A stretch of 64,000 nucleotides of DNA from Crotophaga sulcirostris (Eukaryota; Chordata; Aves; Cuculiformes; Crotophagidae): NCBI GenBank assembly GCA_013397455.1, contig VYZB01000723.1, positions 1 through 64,000 of the forward strand, read 5' to 3'. Below, one piece after another: positions 24,940 through 35,711 of this stretch (position 1 is its first letter; every line of letters begins with the position of its first letter). The translations under genes were made by a program, and so were the position numbers. The notes under the pieces were generated by a model. That model saw only the letters and a list, made by a program, of their open reading frames with translations. It searched no databases and was not told the origin of the DNA.

Positions 24940-26714
24940 TCAAAAATGTAATACAAGTAGATACTTCAAGTAGCAGGAATATGAATTATTAACTTTCTTT
25001 TCACAAGGTATGTATTTCAGGTTCCTTTTAAAAAATGTATTCTAATATTTGAATACCTAACTTCTAATATTCACGGTCACATAAAAAAATGTTTGTCAGA
25101 TGAGACCCCTCCACAATTATAATAAATGCCATTAACACAAAACATAATACATTTTTAGAAAATATTTTGCTCAGTACAGCCAGTACAATTGAGCTCCAAT
25201 AATATTCAAAGCATAATTTGCTTGCCTTCCAAGTTAATCTCAGATTTTATTTAATAATGCCTGTCATACAAAAAAGTGTTAATAAAGACATTATTAATAT
25301 CAATAATCTACATTTTTCATTGCAATAGACTTGTATGTATATTGTAAGGAGAAGTTTTTCTTTCAAATTTAGTAACCTCTTTCTTCACTTTCCAAAACAA
25401 GGCAGGATAGCCTCTGGTTCAACTGCTAATAATACCCTTTATGAAAGCTCCATAGATCATTTTCTCTCTCTTCAGAAAGTATGCATGGTTCAAATCTTCT
25501 TTATTCTTGCAGATTTGGTACAAGGTGGATATTTTTGTCATAGTGACTTTCAAAGTATCTCATGCTATCATAAGCTGATCTTGGTTGACATTGGGTAACT
25601 CTTACACGAAATTACATGAGCAATGAGTTTTATAAATTCTAAGTTCCAGCTATACATGAATTAATCGTGAAAATTACCAGTAGCTGGCTTAGCAAAATCC
25701 CAAATCCTTCTGTTGTAGTGACATAGGCCCCAGCTTTTGATGACTGCACTATCACACACACAGATCTGATCTGATTTGCACGAGTGCTGACATTTTTTAA
25801 GAGTTACAGCAATCACAGGTAGTGCCTACAATAATTACTAATTGAATTATTTCCCTCTCCTTCTGTGTTTCTGTTTCCATCAAACCAATTTTTTAAGCCA
25901 TTTTTCCCATGTGTGTGCAGCATAGAGTCTACACCCATGTGACCATGCTCCCAAAACGTGTCAGACATAAGGAAGAAGAGATTGTGTTAACTTTTCTCTC
26001 ACGTCAGCATGGCCCACAAATATAAATTCACTGCAAAAGCTAAATCCAGCATCCATGTTGTACAGCTGCCATTAGTTATTTATGTAATGCCTGCAGCTGG
26101 ATTACCTATGGGATACTTTTGGGCTTTACACATCTGAAACAAAGATGTCCAGCAGGACAACTGTTACTGCCTTATTTAGTTCTCTAAACTGCCTGAATAG
26201 AATCAGCTGAGCCCTCTGTGAGTGGAAAATACTGGCTTTCCCAAATATTTGAGTCCGATATGTTGCAGTTTGTCACTCAAATACACCCGGAGTTTGATGA
26301 TTTGAATGCAAGGGGCTGTAAGTTTAGTTGTTCATGCACTTCCTGATCTAGAAGGTAAATCAAACTGAAGAAAAGCAAAGTCTGTTTTTAAATACACATC
26401 TGAGTGGGTATGAAGGCACAAGGCTAATAGTTGCTAATTTTTTAATTATTTTTTTTTTTAAATAAAGAACTTGGTCAACAAATATATACTACAGGAAGCA
26501 TTTTGTACCATATAATCATGAATTAGTTACGCATTCCTGAATGAGTGATGCTTTTATGAGAACAAGTAGAGCCAGAAATAGATCTTAAAAGATCCATTTT
26601 AGAGAATGCTATAGCACACATGATGTGGACAGGGAAGAAAGATAGAGAAAAGAAGACAGATTTTAGTATAATGTAAAGGCATCTTTGTGAGAAGGATCTC
26701 AGTTTAAGAATATG
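24940..26714. other. AT-rich unique stretch
   Basis: No gene is recognised. The sequence is AT-rich, with short A and T runs (for example around 26435-26465), and the longest open frame is 87 codons without a known domain. Confidence 0.5.
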
Positions 26715-26790
26715 GGATTCACACCTTGGTTCTCACCACAGATACTAGCATGACTGGGCAAGTTACTGAATCTCTCTCTGTGTTTGTAAA
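26715..26790 (+). repeat. Possible MIR / CORE-SINE remnant
   Basis: The segment containing ACTGGGCAAGTTACTGAATC followed by TCTCTCTGTG resembles the well-known MIR core and 3' part (family pattern TTGGGCAAGTCACTTAACC, then TCTCTGTGCC). The preceding ACCTTGGTTCTCACCACAG also fits loosely. CORE-SINEs of this class are old enough to be shared by mammals and sauropsids. The match is short and was judged by eye. Confidence 0.4.
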
Positions 26791-26825
26791 TATATACTCT
26801 CTTTCTCACACGAACAGAAAACCTC

Positions 26826-26868
26826 TGTGTGTGGGTGGGTGTGTGCATGTGAGAGAGAGAGAGAGAGA
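26826..26868 (+). repeat. GT/GA compound microsatellite
   Basis: A GTGT/GGGT run is followed by an uninterrupted (GA)n tract of about nine units at 26851-26868. It is probably length-variable between individuals. Confidence 0.9.
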
Positions 26869-29800
26869 TGCATCAGGACTTCAAAACATTTCTGCCAGAG
26901 TATTGGTATGACCATTTGGGCAGCTGAATCTCAGGAGGTGGGAAATCTTTCGCTTTTGCAGACCCACATGGTACAGGAAAATCTACTACACTTACATGCT
27001 GTAGGATGAGATTTAACTATGCATCACAAAACTGATTCCCACCAAAATTCTCTGGTATGAAAGAATGCAGCAGCTGGCTTTTTCTGATAGTATTTTTAGG
27101 AAAATTTTGTTTTTCAAAGAGTTAAGTACAAATGCTTAAATATAAACATGCACACAGATACTGATGATGTGCAGTAAGGTATCCTACACACACACACAAA
27201 CAATTGTATATGTATACTCCAAATGTCCATATGGTTCCTGTTCTAGCAAAGAAGCCCAAAGTGGACTCTGTATACCACTTCAAAGCCTTCTGGGAATACT
27301 GGGTTTCCTGTAGCCTCCTTTTCTCAGTTGCAGCTCTGGTCAGCTCATGCGATTTCTGCCACCTGAGACCATGGGGGGCAACATCTACTTCTTTTTCTCC
27401 TGTGACAATTTCCACAAGAAGGCGCTGCAAACATCTTTAAAATTATTGTAACCATTTGAAGTTATTTCCCTGGACTAGTGAGCTGTAGTGGAGCTCTGGC
27501 CCCCTTTTGTGGCAATCCTTATTTTTTTTTACAGACCTGCCTCAGCCTTTCTTTGATCGAGATGTCCTTCTTTCTGAGGATGCTTTCTCAACGCAACAAG
27601 TTTGGCTGTTCACAGCAAGGGAGCTGCTGAAACTTCCCATTGCCCTCATGGCAGGAATTTCCTCTGGCTCCACATAGTTTACAGCATGAGCTTTGTGACA
27701 TACTCCCTATGGGTGCAAAATCTAAGTTTAGGAACAAATACAGGCAGAGGGGTGTATCAGAGCATGACCAGGCTAGCACCAGCGATCTGATCAGCACACC
27801 TTAAGCGGTTGTTTGCCCTTACATGGGCAGTTCACAGTCAGCTAGCAGTGACTGACTGATCAGCGGTTACTTCTCAGTGGCAGTGGTGGCAGTCTATTCA
27901 CACCCACCAGTGATCACCTGATCGTGCTCTTGGGAACTGCTCTTAATAGTCATTTTTGCAATAGTCTGAACATCTTGCTGCACCTGTTAACGGAAAGATA
28001 TAAAATATCAAAATACACACAGTTCTTAACACCTACATGACAACATAGTATAGATCGGAATTAAATTAATTCATAAATTTAAGATTTGACAGAAAAGTTC
28101 TCCGCTTGTGAGAATCCAACATTGAGTAACAATTTGTAAGGGCTGAGCCCATTAACATAGTTGTATTTACTCGCTGTAATAAGTACAAAGTCCAGAGTAA
28201 CAAAGCCCAACATCCCTAATACTTTGACAACCAAAACTAACATGATCTAGCAACAAAGTTCAGAAGAATTATTCATCATCGATACTATTAATCAACTTCT
28301 CTCCATTAAGGTGAATTATACACCACACTTAACCTATAGAACTAGGTCCTTTTAGCCTGTAGTCATAACACACCTGTATTGCAGGATTGCAGCTTCATTG
28401 CATGTTTGCAAGACCCTACACACCTGGGAGAACACCCTGTGAAAAACTCCATCCTCCCTTTGCATGAGGCTGAGAGGGTAGTTTGACACTAGGATGAGCA
28501 CAAGCAGATCTGGGCAATGTCTTTTTCATACTAGGTAACATTTTAACAGATGCTCATTATGCAGGAATAACTGTAAGGCATCACTGCAAGATGTGATAGC
28601 CATGCCTTATGCTAAGAGGTCTGCATTGCAGATCTCACTTAGAAGTTCATGGGACTATTTACCTAAACGACAGAACAATTAAGTGTACCATTTGACAATA
28701 AAAGTCACAATCATGCATCAGCAACTGACTGCTGTGCAGGTAAGGCTCTGCAGCAATTGGCAACTGTTTTTATCCTGGACTGGGAAAAGGAGCTTCATGG
28801 TAAACTAGTTAATATATGTTGTCAGGTGAGTTTAAGAGCAGGACTAAAGGAGTGAGCTCTCAAATAAGTCTGCAAAATTTAGTGGCCCATACTTGTCTCA
28901 GCCTACCACAGCCCAACCAGTCAGATGTGGGACTGATGTGAACAGAGAGTCTATAATCAACAGGAATCTGGCCTCAGTAACTGCCATATAGGAAGGGCCT
29001 TACTTCTAGGTTTTCCTTGAAAACCAGTGTCTTCTAATACTTTCTGGGGAGTGTGACGAGGTGTTTAATTTCCTCATTGAGTAACTTAGGGATTTTTGAA
29101 GTGTCAGTGAAAAGTTCCACGAACTTTTCTGTAGCCACAGGTCGGTTTACAGACACGAGAACGCTCGCTGATACTGTGGGAATCCCTTTAATTAGTAAGG
29201 GCATTGTTGAAGGATTCTTCAGCCTTTTTTCACGATGATGTCATAAAATACAATGTCAAATAACTGCAATAAGATGCTCTGTAAGACAGAGAAAACGCAA
29301 AATAAGAAAAAGCTTTTTGAAGTCCCTATTTTAATTTACCTTGTTTTCTGAATGGTTTACAAGGTAAATTATCCGCATTTGTGCCTAGCAGTCTTAAAAA
29401 ATACAGATTATAAGAGGTTTGTCTCTATACAGTAGAAGATGGATTAAAATGATAAAATATGATTTATCTAATAAAGATTTTATAGATTGTCATTTGTGAT
29501 ATCTTGTAGCACTTCCACGTCATAGGGAGCAGCTTTTCAGACTATCAAGAGCCAGTGATGACACAGTGTCATTACAGTGACAAGAACTCACTTTTCCATA
29601 CAATCTGCAAACTAATAAGAGAAGCTAATAACAGTATAAATCCATGTAACAATGGCCCTCAGCTAAACTCCTGTTAATGAATCAGAAGGACATGAGATCT
29701 TTGACAGAGTGAAGAGAATATGCTACAGCAATAGGTCCTACAGCACCTCTGGAATCCACCTTAGCAGGGCAGATAACAGTCACAGCACGTGGAGTAAGGC

Positions 29801-32459
29801 AGCAAACAAGGTGGACAACTGCTTAGAACAGCAAGTTGCAGAAACAACTAATGAATTCAAATAGGAACAACACTGAGAGGAAACTCCTTAAACTGAATTA
29901 ATATGCAGACCATTTCACCTCCCTTTCCCAGAGATTTAGAAGAAGAGAAGAGAGGAAAGGAGATGATGGGAGAGAGGAAAAGAGAAGAGTGTCTCATTGT
30001 CCAAAGTTTAACAAACTACTTCCTTTGTTCGTGCCGAAATATGAATAAAATTTTCAAACCTAGATACCTAAAATGAGGTTCCCAAACTTATTTTTAGAGA
30101 ATTAACTATATAGTCACATTGTCTCTCTGTAGGTGGACCCCTTCACTCAGCCATGCAGTATGTAATAATGCACAGAAATTTGCAGAGGTGAGGACTTTAG
30201 CAAATAGAGCTGTGCCTTTCAAAAGCACATTCAAGTAACTTCCAATACCATTAATGCACAAAATAAAACACTGTGTTGAATTTTGAAAATAGCTCCCCTG
30301 ACATCAGGAGAGTGCCTGGCAGCAACATCTCCTACCCAAGTCCCACTGTTCAACATCTAATTTAATGCACAATTATGCCCTGCAAGAGATAAGCATCCTG
30401 GACTGCATGGTAGCAGTTTATTTTTAGTTGTTTACACATTTCAGCTATTTTCTTGTGGGTTGACCTCTCCAGTCCTAAATTGCAAGTCTGAATGCAAATT
30501 TTATGGCCCCAAAAGATCATTCCAGGTGTGTTTTTAAATAGGCACTGATGAGTGTGTAGCCAAAATTTTATTTTAATTTTCTGCCTCACTTAGAGAAGTG
30601 GAAAAAAAAGACAGAGCTGCACTAATTTCTGGGTTAGCCAGGAGACGAGCCTAACTCAGGATAAAGCAGTGGAAATACCGCAAACTAGAGTCTAAAGAGA
30701 GAAAGTGACCTCTCCCAATCGCAATGGCTAGTGTTGCTCCAGTAAGGTCTTGCTCCCACTGGAAAGGGATCCTGTAAAGGTGCTGATAAAAGTTTTCTAG
30801 AAAAAAATGCCACTGGACCATTACCAAAGGTGACAGCTGTCTCTCCCCTGGCTTACTGTGAAAAAACTCCTTTCTCTTTCCTCTGTGATACCATCAGTTA
30901 GCCCTCCCTGCTGGTGCAGGAGCTTATTACCCCATTACGCCATAAACACATAATATTAAGGGTTTATTTATAATAACACAAAGCTACTCATACAAGGTGT
31001 TAGAGGCATGAACTTTCACCCACTCCAGGGAAGCCAAAAGCAAGCAACTGGTTCTTATCAACGACAGGATATTACCTCAAAATGGGAAACCATCTATACC
31101 AAAATGCTGATGATGAGGCAGTTAGAGTGCAGTTTCTGAGATGGTGGTCTTGGGTGAGTTTCCTGTGCCATGAAGGCACATGGTGTTAATATCCAGTCAA
31201 AGGCTGATGAGACTTTGCTGCATGTCTGATGGTAGCAATGTGCTGGCTTTCTCTGGCTGTCACTACTGACCTGGCTTAGCCACTCTCTCCCTCCTGCACC
31301 CTGTTGTCTTAGGCAAAAACAAAGGGCTTACACAGCAACATGAAATTCAGAAAACTCAGATGTAGTAAAAAGACTAAAAAATCCCAGATTAACCAGAAGC
31401 TGGGAATCTGTGGTGGTCTGAGAAAGAAAAGGGAGGGGAACCACCAGTTTTAAAGTGCACAGCAGGATTAAGGAAGTCATGATGAAAACTCCCTCCTCAA
31501 GTGGAAGAGACTGGAAGGTGAAAAGGTTCTCTCAGTGCTTTTTGACAAAGCAAATTATCCAAACTTACAGGTTTGATTCAGCAGTTACTGGGTGAAATCA
31601 TAGATGAGGCTGTCGCATCCTGCCAGACCAGAGGTAAATACCCAGTTGGCATGACAAAATTGTGCCCCTTACACACTGCTGCACCTTCGGAATTTCCTGT
31701 AACTGTCAGCAGATCTCCAAATATCTCTAGCCTCAAAGGCCATCACCAAGAGGTGATCTAAATTCTGCAACTGTGGAGCTGGATAACAAATTTTTATAAC
31801 TTGGAATACACCACAGTGCAATGGATGCAATCAACCCCTTAACCAAATTAGCAGTGGAGCTAAAAGCCTAAGCCATTAGCCAAGCCAAAATCTCCTCTAG
31901 GTTCAACCTCTTCTCTGAAAACTAACAAAGGAGCAGAGGGATGCAGTGAGCATCAATGTATATGAGCTTGGAAAAAAGATTACAGGATTAACACATGAAT
32001 GGTCTCTGGATTCTCCAAGACTCATTTTTCAAGAAACAAAGAAAGTTGTGGGTACAAGAAGTCCCTTACATACCTTTCCCATTGCATGTAATTTGACTAC
32101 AAGCAAACCACTTCAGTCCATAAATCTGACAGCCCAACTGGGCCTTCTTTGAGGTCTCCGGGCTAGACACCATGGCTGCATAGCAATGCTCTGCCCTAGA
32201 GCTGGGACACCTCTCAAAGGGGCACCTTAAGGCAGAGAGCCTCTGCCTTTTACCAGTGGCAGATCTTTGGTAAGCAACTAACATTGTGCATAACCTTGCA
32301 GTATGGTAACTTTGATTTGTGCCTTGGTAACTGATTTTATCCCAGTAATTTTGATTGCATGCTAAATTAACTAATGTTAATGAAGCAACAGTAATCAATT
32401 TAGCTACTCAATAATAATTATTATAAACTTTGTGTAGATAATTCCATTAAAGAAACCAT
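26869..32459. other. Unique non-coding stretch with small simple repeats
   Basis: No gene is recognised in these 5.6 kb. A (CA)n run lies at 27187-27199. A perfect 15-bp palindrome, GAATTAAATTAATTC, lies at 28058-28072. A purine-rich stretch with a few T interruptions spans about 29936-29989. Open frames up to 110 codons, such as the minus-strand frame at 32066-32398, show no known domain. Confidence 0.5.
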
Positions 32460-32802
32460 TGTCCTAGTCTGAGACTAAGATTGGACCTAGCCACACCTAG
32501 GCTCCATGAGGAGTTTAGAGAGTAAGGAGGTCCACTCTGAACCTCCTGAGTTGACACTTTCATGTGTCCAGTCTCTATGTGAATCATTCTAACTTGATTC
32601 TAATGCAATTTTCCTTTGTTTCTTCCATGCAGTAATTAATAAGCTGAACTTGGCCATCAAACTTATTGAACCTTGGTAAACCATTGTTAAACTTTATTCA
32701 ATTCCATCAAATGTATTGAACTCTGTCAAGTTATCATTCTATCTCAATAAAACACTGCTGCTTCTCAGTTTTGAGTGAGGTGAATTTCACTTATTCACAA
32801 CA
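32460..32802 (+). mobile_element. Probable endogenous retrovirus LTR (5' LTR or its 3' part)
   Basis: The sequence begins TGTCCTAGTCTGAG and ends TTATTCACAACA, giving the TG...CA ends of an LTR. A polyadenylation signal, CAATAAAACACTG, occurs near 32745. About 45-55 bases then lead to the CA end, the usual R-U5 arrangement. TGGTGTAGTCAGTAGG begins seven bases after the end, at 32809. This starts with the TGG expected of a retroviral primer-binding site, although I could not assign the tRNA. At about 343 bp it is short for an avian LTR, so the left boundary may be wrong. I found no gag, pol or env sequence downstream and no second LTR. The rest of the provirus is therefore absent, and nothing coding remains. 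Confidence 0.45.
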
Positions 32803-32830
32803 ATTCACTGGTGTAGTCAGTAGGATGCTA
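32803..32830 (+). other. Possible retroviral primer-binding site and leader start
   Basis: ATTCAC followed by TGGTGTAGTCAGTAGGAT lies directly downstream of the LTR-like CA terminus. A TGG start is required for complementarity to the CCA end of the tRNA primer. The tRNA identity is not established, and the similarity fades shortly after 32830. Confidence 0.35.
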
Positions 32831-34504
32831 AATCAGTATTTGCGACACATGGCAGAAACACTCAATGGAGTTTCCTTCTTATTTCAGAATTATATTGCAA
32901 TGTAGGAATGTGACTGAAAACTTGTCTAGGGGATTGAGCTTCTTTCAGAAGCTCATCAGGCTCTCTAACTGCTCACAACCCCTTCCAGAATGAGTGGGGA
33001 AACATACCACCTGCAGGAATGGTGCCTTCATCAGCCACGTTACAGCCACTCTCAGTCCCACCTATATTCCTTTCTTTGCACACTGCTGAGGTTTGAGCTT
33101 TCAGCCTTGTTGGGCCTGTTCAACCTTGATCGCTGTTGTTATAATTCCCTGATAGGCCAATCTGTAACATACCCTGTTGCTGGAGCTGAAGACTGATTTG
33201 CTTAGTTGAGGAATGGCTTTCCTTGATGTTAATGGTACTTTGTTGTCACTGGTCATTCCAGTCTGATTTCAGTTAAGCTTCCAGGGTTGTGCTTAAGAGG
33301 TTTACTCACATAGGGCCTCAGAGCAGGCATTGGAGAAGGATAAGGAAGAATTTCATGCAAGTTCTTTGTTTCTAAACCCCTTTCTATGCATAAGGTTGTG
33401 CAAAGATTTCTGAAAACAATCATGCAAAACAACTTCAGAACAGGATTTACTGGTCTGAAAGCAAATGCTTTATGCCAGAGTCCCTCTGTTCTTTTGAGAG
33501 TCTTCCCCTAACTCCTTCCTGATCAAAAGGAACATGCTAATCTTTTTGGCCTGTGAAGATGCTGAGAAACACTACTCTTAAATTGAAGATAAGACCAGAG
33601 ATTTAAAAAAAAAAAAAGTTTTCACCTCCTATATGATTATTTGTAGCACATTATTCTCAATTTTTGCAAACAACTTCAGAAATAACAGATTGTTGAATTT
33701 TAATTTAAACTTTTTGAAAGGGAAAGACAGAGATGAACTGTGTCAGTGTAGCATTCAAGTGCTCTCAACAGGTACAGTATGCCTGCGACCACTGACATGA
33801 CAAAATCAATTTGAACACAGCCTTGCATGCCCAGAAATCATTCCCTTCTGACCCAAACATACCAAGCTTGAGACACCTAAGATCTAAAATCATCTTACAA
33901 TACGCTCTTGCTCCTTGCACCTTACTAGCCTTCCACCCTTCTGTCCTTTACATTTTCAGTAACACATGAATGCCTGAAACAAAGCCCCAGTTACTGGTCC
34001 CTTTACTATTCTGCTTAGCTTTTTCCCCTTCTCTCCTCTATCATGTTGACATTTCTGTTCATTTACACAGAAGCATGGGCTTTAAAACCAGAAACAACAA
34101 AAAAAATCTAAGAGTTATAATAAATGTGAGCTGAAAATTCAATTCCATTTAGAATTACTGTACTGAAAACCAGCTGTGCTTGTTATAAATACACACCTAC
34201 CCAGTTTCAACTTTGTCTGCATCTTGCTTTTACTTTTGATACAGGATTCAAAGGTTTAACAGAGCAATCAGGAAAACAAACAAAAAGTATCTTCCTCTGT
34301 AGGCCTGCTGCAACCTTGGATGTAATCACAGCATGAGTGAGGGAATGTGCCGTGCACGCTGCAGTGCTGGCTTGCTCTCTGAGAGTCAGGGTGTTGGTAA
34401 GGCAGCTGAAGACCTTCTCAAGCATCTTGAAACTTGGGAGGGCATTATCTAGAGGAACAGAGAGCTTTGTTTTCCATGAAGTCCAGGTTCTCTCTGCATC
34501 AGAG
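32831..34504. other. Unique non-coding stretch
   Basis: No retroviral coding sequence continues from the LTR-like block, and no other gene is recognised. A 13-base A run lies near 33605. Confidence 0.5.
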
Positions 34505-34527
34505 CTGCATCTGCATCTGCATCTGCA
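34505..34527 (+). repeat. CTGCAT hexanucleotide repeat
   Basis: Three exact CTGCAT units are followed by a partial fourth. It is a short simple repeat inside otherwise unique sequence. Confidence 0.85.
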
Positions 34528-35672
34528 AGTGGGCTGTTTGGTTTACACCCCAAGAACATCACAGTGAGGACTGTCCTAAGAGCAGGCCTTAAGGCTGCAG
34601 GAAAAGGGACACTATTTCCTTTCTTCTCTTGAGCCAAGAACACCAAAATCATCTTGGAGGCATGTGAACAGCTGATACTATCAACATCATCATCAAAAGT
34701 TGCTTCAAACACATGTCTCCGGACTCAATCAGGGCCATCTCTGCATTTTCCCTCCATATCCTCTGACCTGCTCTTGAAGGCTGCCAGAAGAGATTTTAAG
34801 TGAATCCTTTGTAAAGATCACTTTGTTTCGCTCCCACCTGCCTTTTCTGGTCTTTGCTCATTGAAGTTCAATTGATACAAAAGAAAGAAAATTGAAGGAT
34901 CCTTTCTAGACTCTACACTAAGGAAGGTTTTTCCACATCCAAGAGCCAAATCATCAATTTTCAAGTGCATAAGCAGTGCAAGGTGTACTCAATTGACTCT
35001 ACTGTTCTTCTCAAGCACTCTGGAAGAAGGATGTCCCTACTTGTCAAATTTGCAGGAGGAGGTTGTGACAGAGTGTGTATTTTTCTGTCACTCTCTGTGG
35101 CTGGGCAGTTCTGTGCTGCTCAGCAAGCTTTGAATCTAAAACTTCCACAAACCAAAACTGCCGACCTATCATGGCTATGTCAAAGCCCCAAGCCCAGTAG
35201 ATTTATTGAACCCCTGCAAATATTAGCCATTAGGCAGTGACAAAATCTTCACAAAACAAATTGCAATCAGTGCAAGCAAATGGGACCTCTTTATTACTAA
35301 GCATCTATTTGCAGTCTATTTTAATCATGGAATATTCAGATTTCCAAATAACTGAAACTGAGGGTATAGTTATGTGCTCTGAATTTAAGAACAGATGCTA
35401 ACTGATCCCTGCTGGGCATGAACATACTAGTAACCCTCTGTATCAGACAGGGAAATTAAACCCAATACAAATGGGATTAACAAGAAGAAAAATATTTGTC
35501 TGCAAACAAAACAGAAACCATCGTGCCTTCATTTGAAACAGGACAGAAAAAATCTTGAGGCTTGACACCTGACCTCAGACCAATAGGCTTAAGACAAAAT
35601 AGAAACCTGGCAAACTTGAGTTCTTTTCTAAATAAGAACCATTTTCATAGGGAGGGAGCTGACTCATGCTGT
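34528..35672. other. Unique non-coding stretch
   Basis: No gene is recognised. The 91-codon open frame at 34965-35240 has no known domain. Confidence 0.5.
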
Positions 35673-35711
35673 TGACAGGGTGACAGGGTGATACTGTGTG
35701 ATACTGTGACA
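35673..35711 (+). repeat. Tail-like repeat (GACAGGGT, then GATACTGTG) without a CR1 body
   Basis: Two GACAGGGT units are followed by GATACTGTGTGATACTGTG and ACAG. The octamer is the same as the terminal repeat of the young CR1 copies at 3875 and 59625, yet no CR1 3' UTR precedes it. It could be an extremely 5'-truncated CR1 insertion consisting only of tail, or an unrelated microsatellite. Confidence 0.6.

Noticed and set aside
27498..27520. Possible CTCF site on the reverse strand (CCACAAAAGGGGGC)
   Set aside because: Spacing in the core differs from the CTCF consensus and flanking positions do not fit.
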